Shown piece by piece: positions 27,027 to 35,581 of a stretch of DNA of 64,000 bases. The DNA lies in NCBI GenBank assembly GCA_046327745.1, contig JAXLXV010000017.1, forward strand, positions 88,072 to 152,071, written 5' to 3'. Position numbers and translations under genes: made by a program. Each line of letters opens with the position of its first letter. Positions within the stretch are counted from its first letter, which is position 1. This DNA is from JABAQJ01 sp046327745. Its GTDB lineage: Bacteria; Gemmatimonadota; Gemmatimonadetes; Gemmatimonadales; Gemmatimonadaceae. The notes under the pieces were generated by a model that was given only the letters and a program-made list of their open reading frames with translations, ran no database searches and had not been told where the DNA came from.

Positions 27027-27430
27027 GGAACCTGGGGACAAGGGAAGATGGCACCCCCAAGCTGCCTCTCGTCTCGGGCCGCGGCAAGCATGAACTCGCT
27101 GCTTGGCCGCATCCAAGGTGGTTGACCGGAGGGTTGCTCACGTCCCGCCGCCACCCGCCCCCGTGGCGGCTGGTCGGGGGCGATGAGCTCGCTCTGCCTA
27201 ACTAAGAGATTTCGCTTGTCCTCGACCGTTGGCAACAACGTCACAGCCTAACGCGTCGGCGTCGTTATGCATGACGTCGTCACATTACATGGAGTTGCAA
27301 CTAGGCGGCCAAGATTGTGATGTACGCACCTGCATTCAGCAAATCGTCGGCGGACATTGACGCAGTTAGGCGTCGCTAGGCCCAAAGGTGGTTCCGGCAA
27401 TTTCTTTTCGCCTTCCGCGAGTATTCTTCA
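27027..27430. other. Noncoding region with motif copies and imperfect dyad
   Basis: About 400 bases with no credible gene. It is less GC-rich than its surroundings and has three GTTAGGC/GCCTAAC heptamers (near 27199, 27246, 27365). An imperfect dyad is centred on ATGCAT (27267-27272), with CGTC/GACG arms. It must contain promoters for the divergent dehydrogenase operon and the methyltransferase gene, but I cannot place them. Confidence 0.4.
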
Positions 27431-28246
27431 TTGTCAGTTCATATTCCGGCACTACTTCGAAAGAAGGCTGATCGCGCCATCGAGTTCCTTACGCTCAGCA
27501 AGCGATACGCGCCCACGCTCGTCGCGAAGCGTACGCTGCTCGCGTGCTATGCGGCGCTTCTCGCTGACGTCAACGACCGATCGGAGGTTTCACTCGATCT
27601 CTCACTCGGTGGGTCGCAGCATGCTTTGCAGATGCGCAAGAGCGACATCTTCACGCTGGCTGAGATCCTGCGTGAACGGCAGTACCAGCTGGTATCGTCC
27701 GTGCCCGATCACCCAGTCATCATTGACGGCGGAGCGCATATCGGGATTGCGTCGCTCTTTTTTGCCAGTGCGTATCCCGGTGCCCAACTGCATTGCTTCG
27801 AACCTGAGAACTCGAATTTTCAGCTCCTCCGCCAAAATCTTCGCACGGTGCCTGGCATTCAATTGAATGCCGCGGCGCTCGGGTTCGAGAGTGGCACTCG
27901 CCCGCTACATGTGTCCCGCATTGCCGCCATGCATTCGCTCAAGTCGAACGGGTCTGGAGACCACATGGAGGATGTGCAGGTCGTGAATCTGACGGACTAT
28001 ATGAACCAGAACGACGTGCGGCGAATTGACGTGCTGAAGCTCGACGTGGAAGGGAGCGAACTGGATGTGCTCCAAGGGATGAACGGCCGGCTGCGGGATG
28101 TGTCGGTGATCGTCGGCGAGTTCCACGAGTCCATGGTCGATGAGCGAGAGTTTTACCAGTACTTGGAGTCGAACGGATTCCACCGGACGCGTCGGCAGGC
28201 GAGTGGCGAGCCAGACGTGCACATCTTCGAAGTCGCCCGGGCATAG
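27431..28246 (+). CDS. FkbM-family methyltransferase
   Basis: A SAM-dependent methyltransferase of 271 residues, FkbM family, which O-methylates sugars, polysaccharide ends or polyketides. SAM-binding motif I is VIIDGGAHIGIASLFFAS, with the acidic end of beta-2 in LHCFEPEN. The family's later block is IDVLKLDVEGSELDVLQGM, followed by IVGEFHESMV. The N-terminal 80 residues are helical. The start is a TTG at 27431 and is uncertain; homology could begin a little later. Base composition is more A/T-rich than neighbouring genes, so lateral acquisition is possible. It stands alone, with no glycosyltransferase near it. Confidence 0.85.
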   Translation: MSVHIPALLRKKADRAIEFLTLSKRYAPTLVAKRTLLACYAALLADVNDRSEVSLDLSLGGSQHALQMRKSDIFTLAEILRERQYQLVSSVPDHPVIIDGGAHIGIASLFFASAYPGAQLHCFEPENSNFQLLRQNLRTVPGIQLNAAALGFESGTRPLHVSRIAAMHSLKSNGSGDHMEDVQVVNLTDYMNQNDVRRIDVLKLDVEGSELDVLQGMNGRLRDVSVIVGEFHESMVDEREFYQYLESNGFHRTRRQASGEPDVHIFEVARA

Positions 28247-28301
28247 GTTGTCGAAGGTCCCCGCACCTCCCAAGGTGGTGCACAGGCGGTAGAATCCGGT
28301 C

Positions 28302-29249
28302 GTGCTCGCTCACGTTCTCCGGCGCCTGCTGGTTGCCTTGCCGCTGCTGTTGGTGATTTCCGTCCTGATCTTTGCGCTGATTCATGCGGCGCCGGGCGGG
28401 CCGCTGACGATGTACTTGGAGAACCCGAACGTTCGTCCAGAGGACATCGTCAGGTTAAAGAAGGCCTTGGGCCTGGATCGGTCGCTGACGGCGCAGTATG
28501 TGGCGTGGCTGCGGGGGTTCGCGATCGGCGAGTGGGGATATTCCTTTGCTGACGGGCGGCCGGTGACCGAGCGACTGGCCGAACGAGTTCCGGCCACCTT
28601 GGAACTGATGTCCGTTTCCCTGTTGCTGGCGGGACTCGCCGCCATTCCGGCGGGAATCGCCGGTGCGGTGCGGCGGGGCCGCGCTACGGACCGCGCCGTG
28701 AGCACGTTGTCGATGGCGGGGATCTCGCTCCCGATTTTCTGGTTTGGCCTTGTGTTGCAGCTGGTGTTTGCGGTGGCGCTGGGATGGCTCCCGTCGTCGG
28801 GGCGCCAATCCATCCTGAGTGGGGGGCCACTGGACCACCTGCGACACATCATCCTGCCGGCCGTCATGCTGGCTGCCGTCCACGCCGCGGCATGGTCGCG
28901 ATATGTTCGGGCCGGCATGCTGGAAGCCCTTGGTCAGCGATTCATTGTCGCGGTGCGCGCCAAGGGCGTGCCCGAGCGGACGGTGGTGGCGCGGCATGCG
29001 CTGCGCAATGCGCTTCTTCCATTTGTCACCGTGATCCTGCTGGACGCGGCCATCATGGTGTCAGGTGCCGTGGTCACGGAGAGCGTGTTTGCGTGGCCTG
29101 GGCTTGGAGGCCTGTTCACCGAAGCGCTGGCCCGTCGCGACTACACGGTCCTCATGGCATTCCTGATGATCTCATCGGTGGCGGTGATTGTGTTGAACCT
29201 GGTGGCCGACGTCACCTACCGGTGGCTGGATCCGCGGGTGTCGGCATGA
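28302..29249 (+). CDS. Dipeptide/oligopeptide ABC transporter permease (DppB/OppB type)
   Basis: A 315-residue inner-membrane permease. The N-terminal helix (LRRLLVALPLLLVISVLIFALIHAAPGGP) and the GLDRSLTAQYVAWLRGFAIGEWGYSF block are typical of DppB/OppB. Five or so more helices follow. The cytoplasmic EAA loop is represented by VRAKGVPERTVVARHALRNALLPF. GTG 28302 starts the protein directly with the first helix. Its stop overlaps the DppC-type start (ATGA). No ATPase or binding-protein gene follows; the peptide-type binding lipoprotein at 21820 may be its partner. Confidence 0.9.
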   Translation: MLAHVLRRLLVALPLLLVISVLIFALIHAAPGGPLTMYLENPNVRPEDIVRLKKALGLDRSLTAQYVAWLRGFAIGEWGYSFADGRPVTERLAERVPATLELMSVSLLLAGLAAIPAGIAGAVRRGRATDRAVSTLSMAGISLPIFWFGLVLQLVFAVALGWLPSSGRQSILSGGPLDHLRHIILPAVMLAAVHAAAWSRYVRAGMLEALGQRFIVAVRAKGVPERTVVARHALRNALLPFVTVILLDAAIMVSGAVVTESVFAWPGLGGLFTEALARRDYTVLMAFLMISSVAVIVLNLVADVTYRWLDPRVSA

Positions 29250-30046
29250 CGCGCACTTGGTGGCGTTCGTGGCCCCTGCTGCTGGTGACCACGCTCGTCG
29301 CGCTGGCGGTCCTGGCGCCGCTGCTCGCCCCCTACGCACCCGACGCCGTGAACCTGGCGCAACGTCGCTTGCCACCCACTGGCGCGCACTGGTTCGGCAC
29401 CGACGAGCTCGGGCGTGACGTCCTGACGCGCGTCTGGTACGGCGCTCGAGTGTCCCTGGCGGTGGGCGTGTTGTCGGCCCTGCTGGCATCGGCGTTAGGC
29501 GCGCTCATTGGCGGTGTCGGTGGATACCGCCGCGGCTGGGTCGATGGTCTATTGATGCGGCTGACGGATGCGATGCTGGCCATTCCGCGACTGCCGCTCC
29601 TGATGATCGCCGCCGCCATCTTGCAGCCCTCGATTCCACTCCTGATCGTCCTGGTGGGCGTGGTGGGCTGGATGGAAACCGCGCGGGTGGTGCGCGCCGA
29701 CGTGCTGTCGCTGTCCCAACGCCCATTCGTAGAAGCGGCGCGTGCCACGGGCGCGCGCGACGCGCGCATTGTGCCCGTCCACATCCTGCCAAACGCCGCG
29801 CCGGCGATGGCCGTCAGCACCACCCTTGCCGTCGGACGCGGCATCCTGCTGGAGTCTGCCCTCTCGTTTTTCGGCGTCGGTGTGCAGCCGCCGGCGGCCA
29901 GTTGGGGGAACATGCTCTACCAGGCGCAGACGACGATGACCACCGAGCCGTGGCTGGCCTTGTTTCCCGGCGTGATGATCTTTGTTGCGGTGTTCTCCAT
30001 CAACGTGTTGGGCGACCGACTCGCGCACCGCACCAGCAACGCCTAG
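29246..30046 (+). CDS. Dipeptide/oligopeptide ABC transporter permease (DppC/OppC type)
   Basis: A 266-residue second permease subunit. It has the N-terminal helix, then the DppC hallmark APYAPDAVNLAQRRLPPTGAHWFGTDELGRDVLTRVWYGAR. The EAA loop reads EAARATGARDARIVPVHILPNAAPA. Its ATG overlaps the upstream stop (ATGA), so translation is coupled. The true start is well inside a longer open frame that begins at 28784, which is only the shadow of dppB. Together with the preceding gene it would form the membrane channel; ATPases must be supplied from elsewhere. Confidence 0.9.
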   Translation: MTRTWWRSWPLLLVTTLVALAVLAPLLAPYAPDAVNLAQRRLPPTGAHWFGTDELGRDVLTRVWYGARVSLAVGVLSALLASALGALIGGVGGYRRGWVDGLLMRLTDAMLAIPRLPLLMIAAAILQPSIPLLIVLVGVVGWMETARVVRADVLSLSQRPFVEAARATGARDARIVPVHILPNAAPAMAVSTTLAVGRGILLESALSFFGVGVQPPAASWGNMLYQAQTTMTTEPWLALFPGVMIFVAVFSINVLGDRLAHRTSNA

Positions 30047-30158
30047 CGACGGCGGCCGCCGCACCGTCCATCACGAAAATGTGCGGCTGGCCAGAACCAC
30101 GATCGCCCTGCCAGTCCGCATCCTTGTGTCGAAGGCCCCCCTCAACGGAAGTTGCGTC

Positions 30159-31202
30159 ATGCGCAATCACCTCCCTGCACCTGCGATGGCCTTGCTGGCG
30201 TTCGTGCTCATTGGCCATCAGCCCCTCGCCGCGCAGCGGTGGCCAAAAGGCACCATCGTGGTAAGCAACATGAATGACAGCTCGGCCACGATCGTTGACG
30301 CCGCCAGTGGGCAGGTGCGAGCGACCGTTCCGACGGGCCGCGGCCCGCATGAAGTCGCCGCCTCGCACGATGGCCGCTGGGCCGTGGTGTCGAACTACGG
30401 TGTGCGCGGCAGCCCCGGGAACTCGCTCACCGTCATCGACATCGCGCGCGCAACCGTGGCTCGCACCATTGACCTGGGGGAATATCGGCGACCGCACGGC
30501 GCGAAGTTCCTGCCGGGGGACTCCCTGTTGGTGGTCACGTGCGAAACCAAACAGGCCGTGCTGATCGTCGACTTCGCGAGCGGGCGTGTCGTACGAACCC
30601 TGCCGACCAACGGACGGACGTCGCACATGGTCGCAATCACTGCGCGGGCCGACCGCTTCTTCACGGCGAACATCACGGACGGATCCATTTCCGTGATCGA
30701 CCCATCAGGGCGTGACTCCACGCGCACCATTGCCGTCGCACGCGCCACCGAGGGGATTGCCGTGGCGCCCGACGGCCGACGCGTGTGGGTGGGCAGCAAC
30801 GCAGACAGCATCGTCGTCAGCGTGGATCCAACCGGCGCGACCAAGCCCGACACGGTGCGCGGCTTTGGCATGCCCTATAGGCTCGCCGTCACGCCAGACA
30901 GTCGGCTGGTGGTTGTGACCGATCCGGTGCGCGGTGAGATCCACGTGTTGGACGCGCGGACCAATGCGCGTCGCACCGTGATCACGGTTCCATCGGACAG
31001 CTTGGTGGCTACCGCGGAGGTTCCGGGTTCGCCATCGCCAGAAGGCATCTCGCTCTCCGACGATAGCCGCTGGGCCTTCGTGACATTGCAGGGACGCAAC
31101 CGCGTGGTCTGGATTGACCTGGAACGGGGCGCGATCGTGCGCTCCGCCCCGACGGGCACGTGGTCCGACGGGATTGCCTATGCGCGACCGATGGGATCGT
31201 AG
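30159..31202 (+). CDS. Secreted YncE/YVTN-type beta-propeller protein
   Basis: A 347-residue exported protein with signal peptide (MALLAFVLIGHQPLAAQ). Seven or so blades follow with the YVTN pattern: TIVVSNMNDSSATIVDAASGQVRATVPTG, SLTVIDIARATVARTIDLG, AVLIVDFASGRVVRTLPTNG, SISVIDPSGRDSTRTIAVA. Such propellers bind ligands or partners; no catalytic residues are apparent. ATG 30159 is preferred: GGAAG lies 8-9 bases upstream and the signal peptide starts at once, whereas the open frame extends to 29982. It overlaps the convergent TctA gene by 25 bases. Confidence 0.85.
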   Translation: MRNHLPAPAMALLAFVLIGHQPLAAQRWPKGTIVVSNMNDSSATIVDAASGQVRATVPTGRGPHEVAASHDGRWAVVSNYGVRGSPGNSLTVIDIARATVARTIDLGEYRRPHGAKFLPGDSLLVVTCETKQAVLIVDFASGRVVRTLPTNGRTSHMVAITARADRFFTANITDGSISVIDPSGRDSTRTIAVARATEGIAVAPDGRRVWVGSNADSIVVSVDPTGATKPDTVRGFGMPYRLAVTPDSRLVVVTDPVRGEIHVLDARTNARRTVITVPSDSLVATAEVPGSPSPEGISLSDDSRWAFVTLQGRNRVVWIDLERGAIVRSAPTGTWSDGIAYARPMGS

Positions 31203-32692
31203 GAGCTGACGGTAGTTCCACGACGGGTGCGCCGGATCGACCATAGCGCGATCGCGGCGGCTAGGGCAAGCAAGGCCGCCGAGCCAGGGCGTTGAAGCAG
31301 TGCTATCCAATGACCATCCGCCACAGCCAGCGCCCGTTCCAGGTGCTGCTCGGCCAGTGGTCCAAGGATGGCCCCCACGATCACGGGCACGAGCGGTACG
31401 GCGAACCGTCGCAGCAGGAAGCCGAGCCACCCGATGGCAAAGAGGATGGCGACGTCCACGACCGAACGATGCATGGCGAACGTGCCCACCGTCGATAGCA
31501 CCAGGACACCCGCGTTGAGCAGTGGGCCAGGCACCTTGAGCAATCGTACCCAAATCCCGACCAGCGGCAGGTTCAACAGCACCAACATCGCGTTGCCAAT
31601 CAGGAGTGAAGCCACCAGGCCCCACACCAGGTCTGGCGCATCGCGGAACAGGAGCGGTCCTGGCTGCAACCCGAATTGCTGAAACGCCGCGAGGATCATT
31701 GCCGCCGTGGCGGTGGTGGGAAGGCCCAAGGCGAGCAGCGGAACGAGCGTTCCGGCGGCCGATGCATTGTTGGCGGCCTCGGGGCCGGCGACGCCTTCGA
31801 TCGCGCCTTGCCCAAACTCCTCGGGATATTTCGTTAGGCGGCGTTCGAGCGCGTACGACAGTAGGGTGGGAATCTCCGCCCCGCCTGCCGGAATGGCGCC
31901 GATTGGAAAGCCGATCGCCGTCCCACGCAGCCAGGCAGGCCATGAACGCCGCCAGTCTGCGCGACTTAGCCCCAGCCGACCTCGCTCCACCACCACGGCA
32001 TCCACCATCTCTGCACCACTCCATGCGGCGTAGAGGATTTCTCCGATCGCAAAGAGCCCGACGGCTACCACCACGATGTCGATGCCATCAAGCAGCTGCG
32101 GGATGCCGAAGGTCAGTCGCGACCGACCCGTCTGCGCATCGATGCCGATCGCGCCGATCGTCAGGCCGATGCACAGCGCGAGTCCACTCTTCGCTGGCAC
32201 GTTTGACGTGGAGGCAGCGACCGCGACGAACGCCACGACGATCAATCCGAAGTACTCAGCGGGACCAAGCCATAGCGCCCCTTGGGCCAGCCGAGGACCG
32301 GCCACCGCCAGAAGCAACGTCCCGATATTGCCGGCGACGAAGGACCCGATGGCGGCCGTGGCCAGTGCAGCCCCGCCTCGTCCGCGCCGAGCCATCTGGT
32401 ATCCTTCCACCGCCGTGACGACCGTTGCGCTCTCGCCTGGGGCGTTGAGGAGGATCGAGGTGGTCGAGCCGCCGTACATGGCACCGTAGTAGATGCCGGC
32501 AAAAAGGATGAGCGCCCCCGTGGGTTCTACCCCAAAAGTCACTGGCAGCAGCAGGGAAATCGTCATCGCCGGCCCGATGCCCGGCAGTACCCCTACGGCA
32601 GTGCCTAACGCCGCTCCCAGTAAGGCGTACGCCAGGTGAGGCAAAGTCAGCGCGATGCCAAAGCCATGCCGCAAGCCTTCCCAGGCGCTCAT
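31178..32692 (-). CDS. Tripartite tricarboxylate transporter permease TctA
   Basis: The large, about 504-residue, 10-12-helix permease of a TTT (tripartite tricarboxylate) transporter, which imports carboxylates with ion symport. Family blocks: GTAVGVLPGIGPAMTISLLLPVTFG, LFAGIYYGAMYGGSTTSILLNAPGESA (the signature), and the later repeat IPAGGAEIPTLLSYALERRLTKYPEEFGQGAIEGVAGPEAANNA. ATG 32692 overlaps the stop of the preceding TctC-TctB gene (ATGA), so the two are translationally coupled; a run of G and GGAGG lies right before the ATG. The open frame extends upstream to 33016 but that part is a shadow of the upstream gene. Confidence 0.93.
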   Translation of the reverse strand: MSAWEGLRHGFGIALTLPHLAYALLGAALGTAVGVLPGIGPAMTISLLLPVTFGVEPTGALILFAGIYYGAMYGGSTTSILLNAPGESATVVTAVEGYQMARRGRGGAALATAAIGSFVAGNIGTLLLAVAGPRLAQGALWLGPAEYFGLIVVAFVAVAASTSNVPAKSGLALCIGLTIGAIGIDAQTGRSRLTFGIPQLLDGIDIVVVAVGLFAIGEILYAAWSGAEMVDAVVVERGRLGLSRADWRRSWPAWLRGTAIGFPIGAIPAGGAEIPTLLSYALERRLTKYPEEFGQGAIEGVAGPEAANNASAAGTLVPLLALGLPTTATAAMILAAFQQFGLQPGPLLFRDAPDLVWGLVASLLIGNAMLVLLNLPLVGIWVRLLKVPGPLLNAGVLVLSTVGTFAMHRSVVDVAILFAIGWLGFLLRRFAVPLVPVIVGAILGPLAEQHLERALAVADGHWIALLQRPGSAALLALAAAIALWSIRRTRRGTTVSSYDPIGRA

Positions 32693-34032
32693 CCTCCCCC
32701 CCACATGCGACCAACGGGAAGGGGCATCCCCAGCAGGTAGGTGAACGTGACGTACACACCTGTGGCAAAAAGCACGGCGCTGAGCAGGTTGCGCACACGG
32801 TATGGGTCGCCAAAGGCGCGTGCCGTCAGGTAGTACAGGACGGTCGAGGCCACGACAAACCCTGTCCACGGAGCCAACACCAGGTTCAACACCATGCCTA
32901 CGGCGATGTGCAGCAGTGGCCGGCGACTCCCCGGTGGAGGCTGCACCAGAGAAGGCGACTGCCGCGACCGCAGCCGGCGAATGCCTAACAGCAGTAACGT
33001 GAGGATGGTGCCCCACACTCCCACGCTCGCCAGTGACACCCGGGGCGCCTCGTCGCGCACCGGGGCGCCGGCTCCCCGTCGTCGTGCGGCGATGGCATTC
33101 ACGCGGCTGCCCTCGGCGCGCAGGAATCGCGCAAAGGCATCACCGGGCAGCCACAGATCCGACCATCCACGCCGTTGAAGCTCCGCGTGCCACGCAGGAG
33201 TCCGCACGAGCTGCTCGAGTGTTGCGATCAACTGCACGCGGTCCGCGGGAGATAACCCGGCCGGCGCCACGACCCCCCGCCAGTTGGCGAGATCCACGGG
33301 AATACCCAGTTCTCGCAAGGTGGGCACGTCGATTCCCGGAAGGCGTTGGGGCGATGAGATCGCTAACGCACGCAGCCGACCACTGGTTAAATGCGGTGCG
33401 AATTCACTCCAGCCACTCACCCCGACACTGACCTGCCCCCCGAGCAATGCGGTGACGGCCTCGCCCCCGCCCGAGAACGCGACGTAGTTCGTGCGTGATG
33501 GCAGTACGCCGACCCCTTCGGCAATGAGGTCCACCAGGATTTGATCTGTGCCGCCCGCCGAGCCGCCACCCCACGACACGCTCCCTGGCGCGCGACGCAG
33601 CGCCGTCATGAGGGACCCGAGCGATGTGTACGGCGACGAGGTGGGGACGGCGAGGACCTCCCACTCCCCCGTTAGGCGCGCGATCGGCGTCGTCTGTTCC
33701 AGAGTGACCGGCGAGTGATTGCTGGCAATCCCACCCAGCATCACCAGACCCGTGACGAGCAACGAGCGAGAATCACCGTGCTTGCTGGAGACAAAACGGG
33801 CCAGACCGATGGTGCCTGCCGCCCCCGGGACGTTCTCCACATGCGTACCGGGAGCCAGGGACGTGGAATCCAGCACGCGCTGCAACGTGCGGGCAAGCTG
33901 GTCCCAGCCGCCACCGGGCGCCGCCGGCGCGGTGATCGCCAAACCCTTCGACACCTGCGCAGACGCCGGTCTGACCAGGAACGGCGCAAGAGTCAGGACG
34001 AGGCCAAGAATGCCCTTCGCGATGCCCGTCAT
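32689..34032 (-). CDS. Fused TctC (Bug) solute-binding receptor and TctB membrane subunit
   Basis: A 447-residue protein that joins two subunits normally encoded separately. Residues 1-25 are a signal peptide (LVRPASAQ). Residues about 30-315 are a Bug/TctC solute receptor (ITAPAAPGGGWDQLARTLQ, ENVPGAAGTIGLARF, the WRGVVAPAGLSPADRVQLIATLEQLVRTPAW block). From about 330 to the end are four hydrophobic segments as in TctB, the small membrane subunit (LASVGVWGTILTLLLLGIRRL, FVVASTVLYYLTARAFG, NLLSAVLFATGVYVTFTYLLGMPLPVG). The fusion would tether the receptor to the membrane. The stop overlaps the TctA start. It diverges from the matB-like gene across only 67 bases, suggesting shared control. Confidence 0.88.
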   Translation of the reverse strand: MTGIAKGILGLVLTLAPFLVRPASAQVSKGLAITAPAAPGGGWDQLARTLQRVLDSTSLAPGTHVENVPGAAGTIGLARFVSSKHGDSRSLLVTGLVMLGGIASNHSPVTLEQTTPIARLTGEWEVLAVPTSSPYTSLGSLMTALRRAPGSVSWGGGSAGGTDQILVDLIAEGVGVLPSRTNYVAFSGGGEAVTALLGGQVSVGVSGWSEFAPHLTSGRLRALAISSPQRLPGIDVPTLRELGIPVDLANWRGVVAPAGLSPADRVQLIATLEQLVRTPAWHAELQRRGWSDLWLPGDAFARFLRAEGSRVNAIAARRRGAGAPVRDEAPRVSLASVGVWGTILTLLLLGIRRLRSRQSPSLVQPPPGSRRPLLHIAVGMVLNLVLAPWTGFVVASTVLYYLTARAFGDPYRVRNLLSAVLFATGVYVTFTYLLGMPLPVGRMWGGG

Positions 34033-34099
34033 TCGGCCAACAATCTACCGCGCACGCGCCTAGCGAGCGACGCGACGGACGCCGCATTATTGCGCTCGC

Positions 34100-35581
34100 A
34101 TGCAACTCGCCGATCTCTTCGACCTGTCCTTGATCGGACGACACGACCGGCCGGCCCTGGATCTTGATCGGCCTGAGGGCGGCGTGGAGACGCTGACGTT
34201 CGGCGAACTGGATCGCCGGGCCCGGCGCATGGCGCTGGCATTGATGGCCCGCAGCGTACGCCGCGGTGACCGGGTCGCCGTGCAGCTCGCGAACTCGATC
34301 GAGTTTCTCGAGATCTTCCTGGCCTGCATGAAGCTGGGCGTGGTCTTTGTGCCGATCAACGTCATGTACCGCGCCCGCGAAGTCTCGCACATCGTGGAAG
34401 ACGCGGAGCCGGCTTTGGCCATCACCACAGAGGACCACCTCGAGTACTTCCTGGCGGCGACCTCCACGATCACCATCGATGCCTTGCGTCGTGAGGTCGA
34501 CCGACAACCCGCGTCGCCGGACCCAATCCGTGTTGTACTCGACGGTGATGCGCCAGCGCTGATCGTGTATACGTCGGGTACCACCGGGCGGTCGAAGGGA
34601 GCCGTGCTGACGCACAACAATTGCCTGGCCAACACCGCGAGCATCATGGCCTGTTGGTGCATTACCGAGGCAGACCGGTACCTCGCGGCCCTTCCACTCT
34701 TTCACGTCCATGGGTTGGGGAACGGCGTCCTGAGCTGGCTAGCCAGTGGCTGTCGCATGCGTCTGCTCGAACGGTTTGAGCTGCAACGCGCCGTATCGGC
34801 CTTTACGTCGTTTTGCCCCACGCTGTTCTTTGGCGTGCCAACGATGTATGTGCGCCTGCTCGAACTCGCCGACGACGTGGCGGCTGGTATAGGCCAGTCC
34901 ATGCGGCTCTTTGTCTGCGGATCCGCACCACTCCCGGCCAACGTCCTGCAGGCATTCGAACGGCAGTTCGGACACACCATCCTCGAGCGGTACGGGATGA
35001 GCGAGACGCTCATGAACTTGGGCAATCCCTACGCCGGTGAACGTCGCGCCGGCACCGTGGGTGTGCCCTTTCCGGGCGTCAGCGTGCGGATCGTGGATGC
35101 CAATGCGGCGCCAGTCCCGACGGGCATCGTCGGGGAACTCGAGGTCCGCGGCCCCAACGTGATGGCGGGCTACTGGAATAACCCCACCGCCACGACCAAC
35201 GCCTTTCGCGATGGCTGGTTTCGCACCGGCGATCTGGCCGAGTGCTCGGCGGACGGATACTACACCCTGCGGGGCCGCGGCTCCGACCTGATCATCTCCG
35301 GCGGCTTCAACATTTACCCCAGGGAAATCGAGGAGGTATTGCTCGAACAGCCCGGCGTCCGTGAGGTGGTGGTGGTCGGCGTCCCTGACGAGCGTCGGGG
35401 CGAGGTACCCGTGGCATACCTGGTCACGGACGACATCGAGACGGCACAGCTCCGGGACGTCTGCGTGCGTTCCTTTGCGTCATTCAAGATTCCACGCGCC
35501 TTCATTCGCGTGGACACCTTGCCACGTACGGCGTTAGGCAAAATCCAGAAACACCTTCTTCCCCCGTGGAGTTCCACATGA
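34100..35581 (+). CDS. Acyl-CoA synthetase, malonyl-CoA-synthetase-like (MatB-like)
   Basis: An ANL-family adenylate-forming enzyme of 493 residues that makes acyl-CoA from a carboxylate, ATP and CoA. The P-loop-like motif is LIVYTSGTTGRSKGAVLTHNN. Later motifs: ERYGMSETLMN (A5), GWFRTGDLAECSADGYYTLRGRGSDLIISGGFNIYPREIEE (A7-A8 and hinge) and the catalytic Lys in TALGKIQKHL. The length and its coupling by ATGA to a MatC-like carrier make malonate a sensible substrate, but the sequence alone does not exclude another short dicarboxylate or acid. No clear Shine-Dalgarno precedes the ATG at 34100. Divergent from the tricarboxylate transporter operon. Confidence 0.85.
   Translation: MQLADLFDLSLIGRHDRPALDLDRPEGGVETLTFGELDRRARRMALALMARSVRRGDRVAVQLANSIEFLEIFLACMKLGVVFVPINVMYRAREVSHIVEDAEPALAITTEDHLEYFLAATSTITIDALRREVDRQPASPDPIRVVLDGDAPALIVYTSGTTGRSKGAVLTHNNCLANTASIMACWCITEADRYLAALPLFHVHGLGNGVLSWLASGCRMRLLERFELQRAVSAFTSFCPTLFFGVPTMYVRLLELADDVAAGIGQSMRLFVCGSAPLPANVLQAFERQFGHTILERYGMSETLMNLGNPYAGERRAGTVGVPFPGVSVRIVDANAAPVPTGIVGELEVRGPNVMAGYWNNPTATTNAFRDGWFRTGDLAECSADGYYTLRGRGSDLIISGGFNIYPREIEEVLLEQPGVREVVVVGVPDERRGEVPVAYLVTDDIETAQLRDVCVRSFASFKIPRAFIRVDTLPRTALGKIQKHLLPPWSST

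Noticed and set aside
30705..32024. 439-residue minus-strand frame across the propeller and tctA genes
   Set aside because: It overlaps two well-supported genes in other frames and has low-complexity Arg/Gly-rich composition.
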